Source: Streptomyces pactum (GTDB lineage Bacteria; Actinomycetota; Actinomycetes; Streptomycetales; Streptomycetaceae). Taken from it: a stretch of DNA of 64,000 nt. Each line of letters opens with the position of its first letter. Position 1 is the first letter of the stretch. Both the position numbers and the translations under genes were made by a program. The notes beneath the pieces are model-generated. The model saw only the letters and a program-made list of their open reading frames with translations. It did no database searches and was not told the DNA's origin. This document shows, piece after piece, positions 23,158 to 31,965 of this stretch. The stretch lies in assembly GCF_002005225.1 (NCBI RefSeq), contig NZ_CP019724.1:3288501-3352500 (forward strand), given 5' to 3'.

Positions 23158-24237
23158 ATGAGCACCGATACCGCGATACCCACCGACCGCCCGTCCAGAC
23201 GCCGCGGTCGCAAGGTACGCACCCGCGGTCAGCGCGTCCGCCGCGCCATCGGCTGGACCCTCCTGGCGGTGGTGCTCGTCACCGGTGGCACCGGCTGGTG
23301 GCTGTACGACCGCCTGAACTCGAACCTCGGCAACGGTATCGACCTCGACAAGGCCCTCGGCGACGACCGTCCGGAAAAGCTGCCCACCAGCGGACAGAAC
23401 CTGCTGATCCTCGGTTCCGACACCCGTTCCGGCGAGAACGCGGACCTGGCCGGCGGCGACAGCAGCGGTCTGGCGGACACCACGATGGTGGTGCACATAC
23501 CGGAGGGCCGGAGCAAGGCCGTGTCGGTCAGCATCCCCCGCGACACCCTGGTGACCCGGCCCGAGTGCCCGGCGAAGGACGGAAGCACGCTTCCCGCCAA
23601 GGAGCGGGTGATGTTCAACTCGCTCTACCCGACCGGTGGGCCGGCCTGTGTGCTGAAGACCGTGGAGCACATGTCCGGTGTCCGCATCGACCACTACATA
23701 GAGGTCGACTTCGCCGGTTTCGCGAGTCTGGTGGACGCGATCGGCGGGGTGACCGTCGAGGTGGACCAGCCGATCAAGGACTCGAAGACCGGCCTCGACC
23801 TGTCGGTCGGCTCGCACAGGCTCAACGGCCGGGAGTCCCTGGCCTTCGTCCGCACCCGGCACGGCGTCGGCGACGGAAGCGACCTCGGACGGATCGGCCT
23901 CCAGCAGCAGTTCATGCTCGCGCTCCTCGCGGAGGTGCGGAAGCAGGACCTCCTCGGCAGCCCCACCAAGGCCTACAAGATCGCCAACGCGGCGACCAAG
24001 TCGCTCACCACCGACTCCGCGATCTCCTCGCTCACCTCGCTGGCCGAGTTCGGCCGCAGCATGCAGGGCGTCAACCCGGACACCATGGAGACGCTCATGC
24101 TCCCGGTCGAGTACGACAAGCTCGAACCGGCCCGTGTCGTCGCCGTGGAACCGCGGGCCTCCGCGCTGTGGAAGGCCATCAAGGAGGACGGGGAGATCCC
24201 CGAGTCGGCGAAGAAGTCACCGGCCTCCGGCGGCTGA
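23158..24237 (+). CDS. LytR-CpsA-Psr (LCP) family glycopolymer transferase
   Basis: 359 residues from ATG 23158 (a TTG three codons upstream is possible). A basic cytoplasmic tail (RPSRRRGRKVRTRGQRVRR) and one membrane helix (AIGWTLLAVVLVTGGTGWWLY) anchor an extracellular LCP domain: NLLILGSDTRSG, DTTMVVHIPEG, VSIPRDTLV, HYIEVDFAGF and FVRTRHGVGDGSDLGR carry the Asp and Arg residues that bind the polyprenyl-pyrophosphate substrate. The enzyme attaches wall glycopolymers to peptidoglycan. It is convergent with the NRAMP-like gene. Confidence 0.9.
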   Translation: MSTDTAIPTDRPSRRRGRKVRTRGQRVRRAIGWTLLAVVLVTGGTGWWLYDRLNSNLGNGIDLDKALGDDRPEKLPTSGQNLLILGSDTRSGENADLAGGDSSGLADTTMVVHIPEGRSKAVSVSIPRDTLVTRPECPAKDGSTLPAKERVMFNSLYPTGGPACVLKTVEHMSGVRIDHYIEVDFAGFASLVDAIGGVTVEVDQPIKDSKTGLDLSVGSHRLNGRESLAFVRTRHGVGDGSDLGRIGLQQQFMLALLAEVRKQDLLGSPTKAYKIANAATKSLTTDSAISSLTSLAEFGRSMQGVNPDTMETLMLPVEYDKLEPARVVAVEPRASALWKAIKEDGEIPESAKKSPASGG

Positions 24238-24257
24238 CCGGGCCGGCCCGCGGCGGG

Positions 24258-25580
24258 TCAGAAGAACTCCGCCCACGGCTGGTCCCAGACCTCCTTCACG
24301 CACAGCACCAGGAACAGCAGTCCCGCGACCGCGAGCATCGTGTTGCTCAGCCAGCCGTTGCGCCACTCGCGCGGAGTGCGGGAGGAGTTGAGGAGCCAGA
24401 TCAGGGTCAGGGCGAGGAAGGGCATGAAGGCCGCGCCCAGGACGCCGTAGATGATGACCAGGCGGAAGGGCTCGCCCTGGAAGAGCAGGGCGATGGGCGG
24501 GAAGGTCAGCCACAGCAGGTAGGCGCGGAAGGGCCAGGAGCGCTCGTGCTCGCCGGTGGCGACCTCCCTGGCCCTGCCCGCGGTCTTGTCGCGCTGCCGG
24601 CTCACGAAGTCCGCGAACATCAGGCTCACTCCGTGCCACACGCCGATGAGTGAGGTGAAGGACGTGGCGAAGAAGCCGATCAGGAAGAACTTGGCCGTCG
24701 CCGTGCCGTACTCGTCCTCCAGGATGTCGCCGAGTTGCACCAGTCCCTTCCCGCCGCCCGAGAGCGCGATGTTCGCGGCGTGCAGCAGCTCCGCACCGAC
24801 GAAGAGCATGGCGACGACGAAGACACCGGTCGTGATGTAGGCGACCCGGTTGTCCAGCCGCATGACCTTCATCCAGCCGGTGTTGGACCAGCCCTTGGCG
24901 TTGACCCAGTAGCCGTACGCGGCGAGCGTGATGGTGCCGCCGACGCCGCCGATCAGGCCGAGGGTGTTGAGGACGGAGTCCTCGCCGTCCGGGATGACGG
25001 GGAGGAGGCCGGCGAAGGCGTCCCCCAGGTTGGGGACCACCCGGATCGCGAGGTAGACCGTCACCACGAACATGACGCCCACCATGACCGTCATGACCTT
25101 CTCGAAGACGGCGTACTTGTTGAACCAGACGAAGACCAGGCCGACCACGCCGCAGGCCACGCCCCACCATTCGAGGTCCATCACGCCGGGGAACAGGGCC
25201 TGCAGCGGCAGGGCACTGGACGACATCGCCGCCGCGCCGTAGGAGAAGCCCCAGATCACGACGTAGACCGCGAAGAAGTACGTGGTCCAGCGGCCGAGGC
25301 TGGCCCAGCCGTCGAAGAGGGTGCGGCCGGTGGACAGGTGCCAGCGGCCCGCCGCCTCGGCGAGGGAGATCTTGACCAGGCAGCCGAGGACCGCCGCCCA
25401 CAGCAGGGTGTAGCCGAAGTTGCTGCCCGCGATCAGGGTGGCGACGAGGTCGCCGGCGCCGACCCCGGTCGCCGCGACGACGATGCCGGGGCCGATGTAG
25501 CGCCAACTGGATTTACGGGGTGCCGAGTCGCTGTCCCGTGGTGCCCCGGTGTCACTGGTGTTGTCCGTGGTGTCCGCCAT
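24258..25580 (-). CDS. NRAMP-family-like membrane transporter lacking the DPGN and MPH motifs
   Basis: 440 residues from ATG 25580 with about eleven membrane segments. Overall layout fits NRAMP: TM1 begins GPGIVVAATGVGAGD and TM6 is GLIGGVGGTITLAAYGYW. In true Mn/Fe transporters TM1 has DPGN and TM6 has MPH; here the positions read GAGD (41-44) and no Met-Pro-His is present. This places it in an Nramp-related branch whose ion may be Mg2+ or something else. Asp44 remains as the only acidic candidate of the TM1 site. No regulator is adjacent. Confidence 0.8.
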   Translation of the reverse strand: MADTTDNTSDTGAPRDSDSAPRKSSWRYIGPGIVVAATGVGAGDLVATLIAGSNFGYTLLWAAVLGCLVKISLAEAAGRWHLSTGRTLFDGWASLGRWTTYFFAVYVVIWGFSYGAAAMSSSALPLQALFPGVMDLEWWGVACGVVGLVFVWFNKYAVFEKVMTVMVGVMFVVTVYLAIRVVPNLGDAFAGLLPVIPDGEDSVLNTLGLIGGVGGTITLAAYGYWVNAKGWSNTGWMKVMRLDNRVAYITTGVFVVAMLFVGAELLHAANIALSGGGKGLVQLGDILEDEYGTATAKFFLIGFFATSFTSLIGVWHGVSLMFADFVSRQRDKTAGRAREVATGEHERSWPFRAYLLWLTFPPIALLFQGEPFRLVIIYGVLGAAFMPFLALTLIWLLNSSRTPREWRNGWLSNTMLAVAGLLFLVLCVKEVWDQPWAEFF

Positions 25581-25647
25581 GCGGGCCAACCAAGCCCATG
25601 GCGGCCGGTGGGACAAGAGGGCGTGCGGGGATCTTCACGCGATGTGC

Positions 25648-26535
25648 CTACTCGGCGGGGGTCCGGGCCCCGTCGGGCTCGGCGCTCCCGCCGTTCTTCC
25701 CGCCGGGCGCGTCGCGGTCCTTGCCGTCGGGCGCGTCGCGGTCCTTGCCGTCCGATGCGTCGCGGTCCTTGCCGTCCGGCGCCTCGCCGTCGTTCTCGCC
25801 CGGCGCGTCGCGGTCCTTGCCGTCCGGCGCCTCGCCGTCGTTCTCGCCCGGCGCGTCGCGGTCCTTGCCGTCCGGCGCCTCGCCGTCGTTCTCGTCCGAC
25901 GCCTCGCGGCTCGTGTCCTCCGGCGCGTCGCCGTCCTTCTCGTCGCCGTCCGCCTCGTTTCGCGTTTCGGCCTCGGTCTCGCCGTCCTCGAAGTAGGCGT
26001 CCAGGACCTCGTCCAGGGCCGACTCCCACTCCGGGAAGCGGCTCCGGGACGACGCCTCGATCTCGATCGGGTACCAGCGGCGGTCCGGCGTGTGCACCGT
26101 GACGGTGAACCGCTTGCCGAAGCGTCCCGTCTCCGTCTCGACGGCGCCGACCTCGTCCCAGCGGAACTCGCAGGCCTGGTCGTCGAGGGAGAGCCGTACG
26201 CCCTTGTGGTCGGCGACGATCCTGGCGCGGCGGTCGGAGGCCTCGAAGACGGGGCCGTCGGGGGCCTCCTCTTCCTCCTCCGGTTCCCCGGCCCGCTCGG
26301 CGGCGGGTTCCACGGCCGCGGTCCCGTCCGCGTCGCGGACGTCCTCGGCCGCGGTCTCCGCCGCGTCCGCCGCGTCCGTCTTCGCCGGTCTCGCGTCCTC
26401 CGGCTCACCGGTCACGGGCGCGGTGAGCCCGGGGATGAATGCCGGGTCGAATCCGGCGCCTTCCAGGGGCTGGCTGGTCGATCCTCTGCGCTGCTCCACA
26501 GCGGGCAGTATGGTCGACGAACCTGTGCCGGACAC
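25648..26535 (-). CDS. Repeat-rich acidic protein with PH-like core
   Basis: 295 residues from GTG 26535 (a TTG four codons earlier is possible). An acidic Ala/Glu-rich N-terminus is followed by a compact domain at about 105-190 (KGVRLSLDDQACEFRWDEVG, RFTVTVHTPDRRWYPIEIEA) resembling bacterial PH-like domains of exported or signalling proteins. The C-terminal 100 residues are Asp/Glu/Lys repeats with three copies of the 16-residue unit ENDGEAPDGKDRDAPG. No signal peptide. The tail is highly charged and likely unstructured. Unknown function. Confidence 0.7.
   Translation of the reverse strand: MSGTGSSTILPAVEQRRGSTSQPLEGAGFDPAFIPGLTAPVTGEPEDARPAKTDAADAAETAAEDVRDADGTAAVEPAAERAGEPEEEEEAPDGPVFEASDRRARIVADHKGVRLSLDDQACEFRWDEVGAVETETGRFGKRFTVTVHTPDRRWYPIEIEASSRSRFPEWESALDEVLDAYFEDGETEAETRNEADGDEKDGDAPEDTSREASDENDGEAPDGKDRDAPGENDGEAPDGKDRDAPGENDGEAPDGKDRDASDGKDRDAPDGKDRDAPGGKNGGSAEPDGARTPAE
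25700..25900. repeat. 48-bp in-frame tandem repeat
   Basis: Three near-identical 48-bp units (25757-25804, 25805-25852, 25853-25900) plus shorter half units beginning GCGTCGCGGTCCTTGCCGTC at about 25708-25756. They encode the Asp/Glu/Lys-rich tail of the PH-like protein. Confidence 0.85.
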
Positions 26536-26590
26536 AGCCAGCCCCAACTTCGTTATCAGACGCCTACACGAGACGCCCGCACGTGACCAC

Positions 26591-28078
26591 CTACACGAAC
26601 AGGCTCAGCACCGCGGCGACCACGAAGCCGGCGACCGACAGCACGCTCTCCAGCACGGTCCACGTCTTGAGCGTGTCCCGTTCACTGATGCCGAAGTACT
26701 TGGCGACCATCCAGAAGCCGCCGTCGTTGACGTGCGAGGCGAAGATGGAGCCCGCCGAGATGGCCATGATGACCAGGGCGACGAACGCCTGGGAGTGGTC
26801 CCCCTCGGCGAGCAGCGGTGCCACGATGCCCGCCGTCGTCACGATCGCCACCGTGGCCGAGCCCTGGGCGACCCGCAGCACCAGGGAGATCAGGTAGGAG
26901 AGGACGATCACCGGCAGGCCGACGTCGTTGAAGGTGTCGGACAGGGCCTGCGCGACGCCGCTGGCCTTGAGGACGGCACCGAAGACGCCGCCGGCGCCGA
27001 CCACCAGCAGGATGTTGCCGACCGGCTTCAGCGAGGCCGTCGAGACGGTCTCCAGGGACTTGCGGGACCAGCCGCGCCGGATGCCGAGCAGGTAGTAGGC
27101 GAGGAGCAGCGCGATGGTCAGGGCCACGAACGGGTTGCCGAAGAACTCGATCACCGAGCGCGGGGTGGACTCGTCCAGGGCGATGGAGGAGAACGTCGCG
27201 GCGAGGATCAGGACCAGCGGGGTGCCGATGATGCCGAGGACGGTGCCGAGCGCGACCGGGCTCTCGTGCGGTGCCACGCCGGCCTTGCTCTGCTCGTCGA
27301 TGACGGCCTGCTTGGCCTCCTCGGCCGCCTCGACCATGTCCTGCGGTACGGGAACGAAGATGCGGCGGCCGATCCAGGCGGAGAACGCCCAGGCGGCCAG
27401 GACGGCCGGGATGCCGCAGACGATGCCCATGAGGATGACCCAGCCGAGGTCCACGTGCAGCAGTCCCGCGGCGGCCACCGGGCCGGGGTGCGGCGGCAGG
27501 AACGCGTGGGTCATCGACAGGCCGGCCAGCAGCGGCAGGCAGTAGAGCAGGACCGACTTGCCGGAGCGCCTGGCGGCGGCGTAGACGATGGGCGCGAGGA
27601 CGAAGATGCCGACGTCGAAGAAGACCGGGACGCCGAAGATCAGGCCGGTCAGGCCCATGGCGAGCGGGGCGCGCTTCTCGCCGAACAGGCCCAGCAGCCG
27701 GGAGGCCAGCACCTGGGCGCCACCGCTGACTTCGAGGATCGCGCCGAGCATGGTGCCGAGGCCGATGATGATGGCGACGTGCCCGAGGATGCCGCCCATG
27801 CCGGACTCGATGGTGGAGACGGCGTCGGACTTCTGGACGGTGCCGAAGAGTTCGGTGACCGACAGGCCGGCGAGCAGGCCGACGGCTATGGAGACGGCGA
27901 GCAGCGCGACGAACGGCTGGAGCCGGACCTTGATGATCAGGAAGAGCAGGAGTGCGATGCCGATCGCGGCGACGGTCAGCAGGCCCGCCGTGCCGTCGAT
28001 CAGGTGGAGCAGACCGCCGGTGTGCGGCGGGGTCTCCGCCGGGGCGGAGGCGGCGAGCTGGAGGGATATGGAGGGCAT
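26591..28078 (-). CDS. GntP family sugar-acid permease
   Basis: 495 residues, about 12-14 membrane segments. Family marks are GVPVFFDVGIFVLAP, the FLPPHPGPVAAA loop, GAGGVFGAVLKASGVA and HVNDGGFWMVAKYFG. GntP proteins are proton symporters for gluconate and related sugar acids. It lies 123 bp downstream of the RidA gene in the unit with the IclR regulator and KDG kinase, so it probably imports the acid that the pathway degrades. The gap holds a GGGGCGC/GCGCCCC hairpin that may tune its expression. Confidence 0.9.
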   Translation of the reverse strand: MPSISLQLAASAPAETPPHTGGLLHLIDGTAGLLTVAAIGIALLLFLIIKVRLQPFVALLAVSIAVGLLAGLSVTELFGTVQKSDAVSTIESGMGGILGHVAIIIGLGTMLGAILEVSGGAQVLASRLLGLFGEKRAPLAMGLTGLIFGVPVFFDVGIFVLAPIVYAAARRSGKSVLLYCLPLLAGLSMTHAFLPPHPGPVAAAGLLHVDLGWVILMGIVCGIPAVLAAWAFSAWIGRRIFVPVPQDMVEAAEEAKQAVIDEQSKAGVAPHESPVALGTVLGIIGTPLVLILAATFSSIALDESTPRSVIEFFGNPFVALTIALLLAYYLLGIRRGWSRKSLETVSTASLKPVGNILLVVGAGGVFGAVLKASGVAQALSDTFNDVGLPVIVLSYLISLVLRVAQGSATVAIVTTAGIVAPLLAEGDHSQAFVALVIMAISAGSIFASHVNDGGFWMVAKYFGISERDTLKTWTVLESVLSVAGFVVAAVLSLFV

Positions 28079-28201
28079 ACGGGGGTCCTCTGGGTAACCA
28101 CATAGAGCTTTCGGGCAGGGCGGGGCGCGGCACGGCGCCCCGAGGGGCGAGGGGCACCGTGCCGTGCGACAGACAGACGGAAGGAAGGACCGGGGGGAGG
28201 G

Positions 28202-28612
28202 TCAGCCGAGGACGGCCAGCGCGTCGATCTCGATGAGGAGTCCGGCGGGCAGACCGACGTACACGGTCGTGCGCGCGGCGGGCGGCTGGGTGAGGCCCTG
28301 CTCCTCGAAGTAGGCGTTGTAGATCTCGTTCATCTCGGCGAAGTGGTCGACGTCCGTGAGGTAGACGCGGATCATCATCACGTCGTCCCAGGAGGCGCCG
28401 CCCTCCGCCAGGATCGCCTTGACGTTGGCGAGGGTCTGGAGGGTCTGCTCGCGCAGGGTCGGGCCGGCCGGGGTGGGGGCCTTGCCCTCCTCGTGGGGGA
28501 GGAAGCCGACCTGGCCGGCGACCTGGAGGATGTTGCCCTTCCTGACGCCGTGGGAGAACTTCGCCGGCGGGGTGGTGTGGGTCGCGGGGGTGAGCGCGGT
28601 CTTGTCGGTCAT
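28202..28612 (-). CDS. RidA family enamine/imine deaminase
   Basis: 136 residues from ATG 28612, which overlaps the stop of the IclR gene (ATGA). Family segments: FSHGVRKGNILQVAGQVGF, TLANVKAILAEGGASWDDV, RVYLTDVDHFAEMNEIY and PPAARTTVYVGLP, the last containing the arginine that binds the substrate carboxylate. RidA proteins hydrolyse reactive 2-aminoacrylate-like intermediates released by PLP dehydratases. Here it would act on the imine from the fold-III PLP enzyme encoded divergently. Confidence 0.9.
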   Translation of the reverse strand: MTDKTALTPATHTTPPAKFSHGVRKGNILQVAGQVGFLPHEEGKAPTPAGPTLREQTLQTLANVKAILAEGGASWDDVMMIRVYLTDVDHFAEMNEIYNAYFEEQGLTQPPAARTTVYVGLPAGLLIEIDALAVLG

Positions 28613-29424
28613 ACCGTGTCCTTCTCGGGGCGGTGCTCGGGGTGGTGCACAGGATCCGTGTGCCGCACGGGGGCGGGAGCGGGGGTCCTGCCGGAGTACT
28701 CGCCGCTGATCGCGTCCGCCGTACGGCGCACCAGCGGGAGCAGGGTGAGGAGTTCGTCGGCGGTGACGACGACGTTCGGCGCGGAGACCGACATCGCGGC
28801 CGTCACCCGGCCGTCGGCGCCCCGGATGGGCGCGGCGACGCAGTTGATGGACTCCTCGTGGCCACCGAGGTCGGTGGCCCAGCCCTGTTCGCGCACCTTG
28901 GCCAGTTCCTTGAGGAAGCCTTCGGCGTTCGGTGTCGAACGGGCCGTGTACATGGGGTAGTCGAGCTTCTCGACGACGGCCCGGCGTTCGTTCTCGGGGA
29001 GGTCGGCGAGCAGCAGCTTGGCCACCGCAGCGACGGTGATGGCGACGGGCTTGCCGATCCGGGAGTACATCCTGACCGGGTAGCGGCTCTCCACCTTGTC
29101 GATGTAGAGGACCTCGTTCTCCTCGTAGACGGCGAGGTGGACGGTGTGTCCGCACTGCTCGTTGAGGCGTACGAGGTGGGGGTGGGCGATCTCGCGGACG
29201 TCCAGGTTCTCCATCGCCTCCTGGGCCAGGGCGATCAGCCGGGCGCCGAGGCGGTAGCGCTGGTCGGACTGGCGGTAGACGAAGCCGTGCTCGTGCAGCG
29301 TCCGCAGGAGGCGCAGCGCCGTGGACTTGTGGACGCCGAGGCGGTCGGCGACCCGGCCCAGGTCGGCGGGGCCCTCGGCGAGCAGTGGCAGGATGCTCAG
29401 CGCGCGGTCGACGGTCTGGCTCAT
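28609..29424 (-). CDS. IclR family transcriptional regulator
   Basis: 271 residues from ATG 29424, overlapping the kinase stop (ATGA), with GAGGAGG upstream. N-terminal winged helix (LGRVADRLGVHKSTALRLLRTL) and C-terminal IclR effector domain (HPHLVRLNEQCGHTVHLAVYEENEVLYIDKVES ... SINCVAAPIRGADGRVTAAMSVSAP). KdgR-type IclR proteins sense 2-keto-3-deoxygluconate, which fits a locus with a KDG kinase. It probably binds the inverted repeats at 30552-30577 and controls both divergent units. Confidence 0.9.
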   Translation of the reverse strand: MSQTVDRALSILPLLAEGPADLGRVADRLGVHKSTALRLLRTLHEHGFVYRQSDQRYRLGARLIALAQEAMENLDVREIAHPHLVRLNEQCGHTVHLAVYEENEVLYIDKVESRYPVRMYSRIGKPVAITVAAVAKLLLADLPENERRAVVEKLDYPMYTARSTPNAEGFLKELAKVREQGWATDLGGHEESINCVAAPIRGADGRVTAAMSVSAPNVVVTADELLTLLPLVRRTADAISGEYSGRTPAPAPVRHTDPVHHPEHRPEKDTV

Positions 29425-30461
29425 GGCGTACGTACCTCCTCCTCGGCCCCTTCGTCGGCCTGTGTCCAGCCGGGGCCGAGTCGAAGTGTCCCCCACGCGT
29501 CGTCGTCGAGGGCGGCCAGGCGGTCGGCGTGGTCGCGCGCCGGGGGCACGGCGAGGTCGCCGGGGACGGTGAGGGCTGCTGCGGCCATCAGGTGGCCGTG
29601 GCGCAGGCGCTCGCGGACGGGCAGGCCGCGCAGGGTGGCCGAGAGGAACCCGGCGGCGAAGGCGTCGCCCGCGCCGACGGCGGCGACGACGTCGACGGTG
29701 AGGGCGGGGACGGAGGTGACGTGCGGCCCGTGGAAGGCGGTCGCGCCGGTCGCGCCCTGCTTGACGACGAGCAGTTCGGGTTCGGGCAGCGCGGCGCGCA
29801 CGGCGTCGGCGCCGCCCAGTCCCCAGGCCTCGTCCTCGCCGACGAAGACGAGGTCGGCGCCGCGCGCCAGCTCCAGGAGCACCCGCGAGCCGTCGGTGTC
29901 CCCGCGCCACAGGCCGGGGCGGTGGTTGACGTCGAAGGAGACGAGGGGGCGGCCGGGGCGGCGGGCGGTGAGTTCGCGCATCAGGCCGAGGCAGTCGGCG
30001 GAGAGCGCGGGTGTGATGCCGGAGAGGTGCAGGACGCGCCCGGAGCAGATCGCGTCGAGGTCCATGTTCCGGGCCGACATCGCGGAGGCCGCGGAGCCCG
30101 CCCGGTAGTACGCCACCTCGTGCGCGTCGGTGGCCCGGTCGCCGGCGGTGCGGAAGTAGATCCCGGTGGGGCGGACGGGGTCCCGGCGCACGGCGGAGAC
30201 GTCGACGCCGTAGGAGCCGATCGCCTCGACGAGGTGGTCGCCGAAGCCGTCGGCGCCGACCCGGCCGACCCAGCGCGCGGAGTGTCCGGCGGCGGCGAGC
30301 ACGCAGGCCACGTTGGACTCGGCGCCGCCGATGGCCCGGTCGAAGGAGGGGACGTCGGCGAGGCGCCCGGGCAGGGAGGGGAGGAAGGTGACCATGGACT
30401 CGCCGAGCGCGACGACGTCCACGACGCCGGGGGCGGTGCTGGGGGGTCCGGTGGCGGTCAC
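29421..30461 (-). CDS. PfkB family 2-keto-3-deoxygluconate (KDG) kinase
   Basis: 346 residues from GTG 30461 (GAGGAG upstream). A ribokinase fold with GESMVTFLPS, the IGGAESNVACVLAAAG binding loop, and the KDG-kinase mark YYRAGSAAS (Tyr118, Tyr119, Arg120) that contacts the sugar acid. The catalytic base Asp266 lies in GAGDAFAAGFL. The reaction is KDG plus ATP to 2-keto-3-deoxy-6-phosphogluconate (KDPG). No KDPG aldolase is in the window. It is the first gene of the minus-strand unit kinase-iclR-ridA-gntP. Confidence 0.88.
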   Translation of the reverse strand: MTATGPPSTAPGVVDVVALGESMVTFLPSLPGRLADVPSFDRAIGGAESNVACVLAAAGHSARWVGRVGADGFGDHLVEAIGSYGVDVSAVRRDPVRPTGIYFRTAGDRATDAHEVAYYRAGSAASAMSARNMDLDAICSGRVLHLSGITPALSADCLGLMRELTARRPGRPLVSFDVNHRPGLWRGDTDGSRVLLELARGADLVFVGEDEAWGLGGADAVRAALPEPELLVVKQGATGATAFHGPHVTSVPALTVDVVAAVGAGDAFAAGFLSATLRGLPVRERLRHGHLMAAAALTVPGDLAVPPARDHADRLAALDDDAWGTLRLGPGWTQADEGAEEEVRTP

Positions 30462-30551
30462 GATGGTGGGGGCTCCTCGTCGCTCTCGCGGGCCTCGGTG
30501 GATCCGTTGACCCCGCGTTGGCCGAGATGTTAGACAGCAGTAAGCGACATA

Positions 30552-30577
30552 CGCAATGACCGTTGCGCATATTGCAA
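30552..30577. promoter_or_regulatory. Inverted-repeat operator between divergent catabolic units
   Basis: CGCAA-N6-TTGCG (30552-30567) and TTGCGCATATTGCAA (30563-30577) overlap and give two nested inverted repeats in an AT-rich patch between the KDG kinase and deaminase genes. This is the obvious target for the IclR protein encoded next to it. The surrounding GTTAGACAGCAGTAAGCGACA stretch is unusually AT-rich for this genome and should hold the promoters. Confidence 0.6.
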
Positions 30578-30658
30578 TACCAAAAAAGCGACACCGGCGC
30601 GACACTGGACGCGACCCCTGGCGCGACCCCTGCGCTACCCGCACCTCACGGAGGTTCC

Positions 30659-31954
30659 ATGGCCCTCGACACCGGCACCGCAGCCCTCGCCCGTTTGGCC
30701 GAGGAGCGCGTCGACCACCGCTTCAAGGGCCTCCCGCCGGACGCCGACGGCCTGACCGTCGGCGAACTGGCCGGTCAGCGCCGCAACCTCTTCACCGGCG
30801 GTTTCACCACGCCCGTGCTGGCCCTGTCCGCCGAGCGCCTGGAGCACAACCTCGCGCTGATGAAGACGTACGCGGCCCGGCACGGCCTCGCCTTCGCGCC
30901 GCACGGCAAGACCTCCATGGCCCCGCAGCTCTTCCACCGCCAGCTCGAGCGCGGTGCCTGGGGCATCACCCTCGCCGTGCCCCACCAGGTGCGGGTCGCC
31001 CGCGCCTTCGGCATCCCGCGGATCTTCCTCGCCAACGAGCTGACCGACGCCGCCGCCCTGCGCTGGATCGCCTCGGAGCTGGACGCCGACCCGGACTTCC
31101 GCTTCGTCTGCTACGCCGACTCCGTGCGCGGCGTCCGGTTGATGGACGCGGCCCTGACCGACGCGGGCGCCGTCCGCCCGGTGGACGTCGTGGTCGAGCT
31201 GGGCGCCGGTGAGGGAGCCCGGACCGGGGTGCGCACCGAGGCGGAGTGCGCGGCGGTCGCCGACGCGGTGGCCGGGGCGCGGACGCTGCGGCTGGCCGGT
31301 GTCGCCGGGTACGAGGGCGAGGTGCGGGACGCCGACCCCACGAGCGTGCGCGCGTGGCTGCGGCGGCTGGTCGCGCTGGCCGTGGACTTCGACAAGGCGG
31401 GGCGGTTCGGCGCGGCCGGTCTGGACGAGATCGTGCTGAGCGCGGGCGGCAGCGCCTGGTTCGACGCGGTGGCCGACGTGTTCGACGAGGTCCCCGGCCT
31501 CTCCCTGCCCGTACTGAAGCTGCTGCGCTCGGGCGCGTACGTCTCGCACGACGACGGGCACTACCGCGAGGTGACGCCCTTCAACCGCGTCCCCGCCGAG
31601 GGCGCCCTGGAGCCGGCGTTCCGGCTGTGGACCCAGGTGGTCTCCCGCCCCTCGCCCGGACAGGCCTTCGCCAACGCGGGCAAGCGGGACGCGGCGTACG
31701 ACCTCGACCTGCCGTTCGCGCAGGTGGTGCGCCCGGCGGACGGCGGACCGGAGCGGGCGGCGAGCGGCGTCACGGTGAGCGGTCTGTCCGACCAGCACGC
31801 CTGGCTGCGCACCGCCCCGGAGGCGGACCTGGAGGTCGGCGACTGGGTGGGCCTCGGCCTGTCCCACCCGTGCACGTCCTTCGACAAGTGGCAGCTCATC
31901 CCCCTCGTGCGGGCGGACGGGACGGTCGTCGACTACATCCGTACGTTCTTCTGA
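30659..31954 (+). CDS. Fold-type III PLP deaminase/dehydratase, DSD1/D-threonine aldolase-like
   Basis: 431 residues from ATG 30659 (GGAGG upstream). Alanine-racemase-like N-terminal barrel with the PLP lysine in APHGKTSMAP (Lys84), an RLAGVAGYEGEV strand, and a C-terminal beta domain ending SHPCTSFDKWQLIP. His403 and Cys405 match the zinc ligands of eukaryotic-type D-serine dehydratase and D-threonine aldolase. Known reactions of the family are elimination of ammonia from D-serine, retro-aldol cleavage of D-threonine and dehydration of D-glucosaminate to KDG. The neighbouring KDG kinase favours the last; the sequence alone does not prove it. Confidence 0.8.
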   Translation: MALDTGTAALARLAEERVDHRFKGLPPDADGLTVGELAGQRRNLFTGGFTTPVLALSAERLEHNLALMKTYAARHGLAFAPHGKTSMAPQLFHRQLERGAWGITLAVPHQVRVARAFGIPRIFLANELTDAAALRWIASELDADPDFRFVCYADSVRGVRLMDAALTDAGAVRPVDVVVELGAGEGARTGVRTEAECAAVADAVAGARTLRLAGVAGYEGEVRDADPTSVRAWLRRLVALAVDFDKAGRFGAAGLDEIVLSAGGSAWFDAVADVFDEVPGLSLPVLKLLRSGAYVSHDDGHYREVTPFNRVPAEGALEPAFRLWTQVVSRPSPGQAFANAGKRDAAYDLDLPFAQVVRPADGGPERAASGVTVSGLSDQHAWLRTAPEADLEVGDWVGLGLSHPCTSFDKWQLIPLVRADGTVVDYIRTFF

Positions 31955-31965
31955 GGGAGCGGGAC

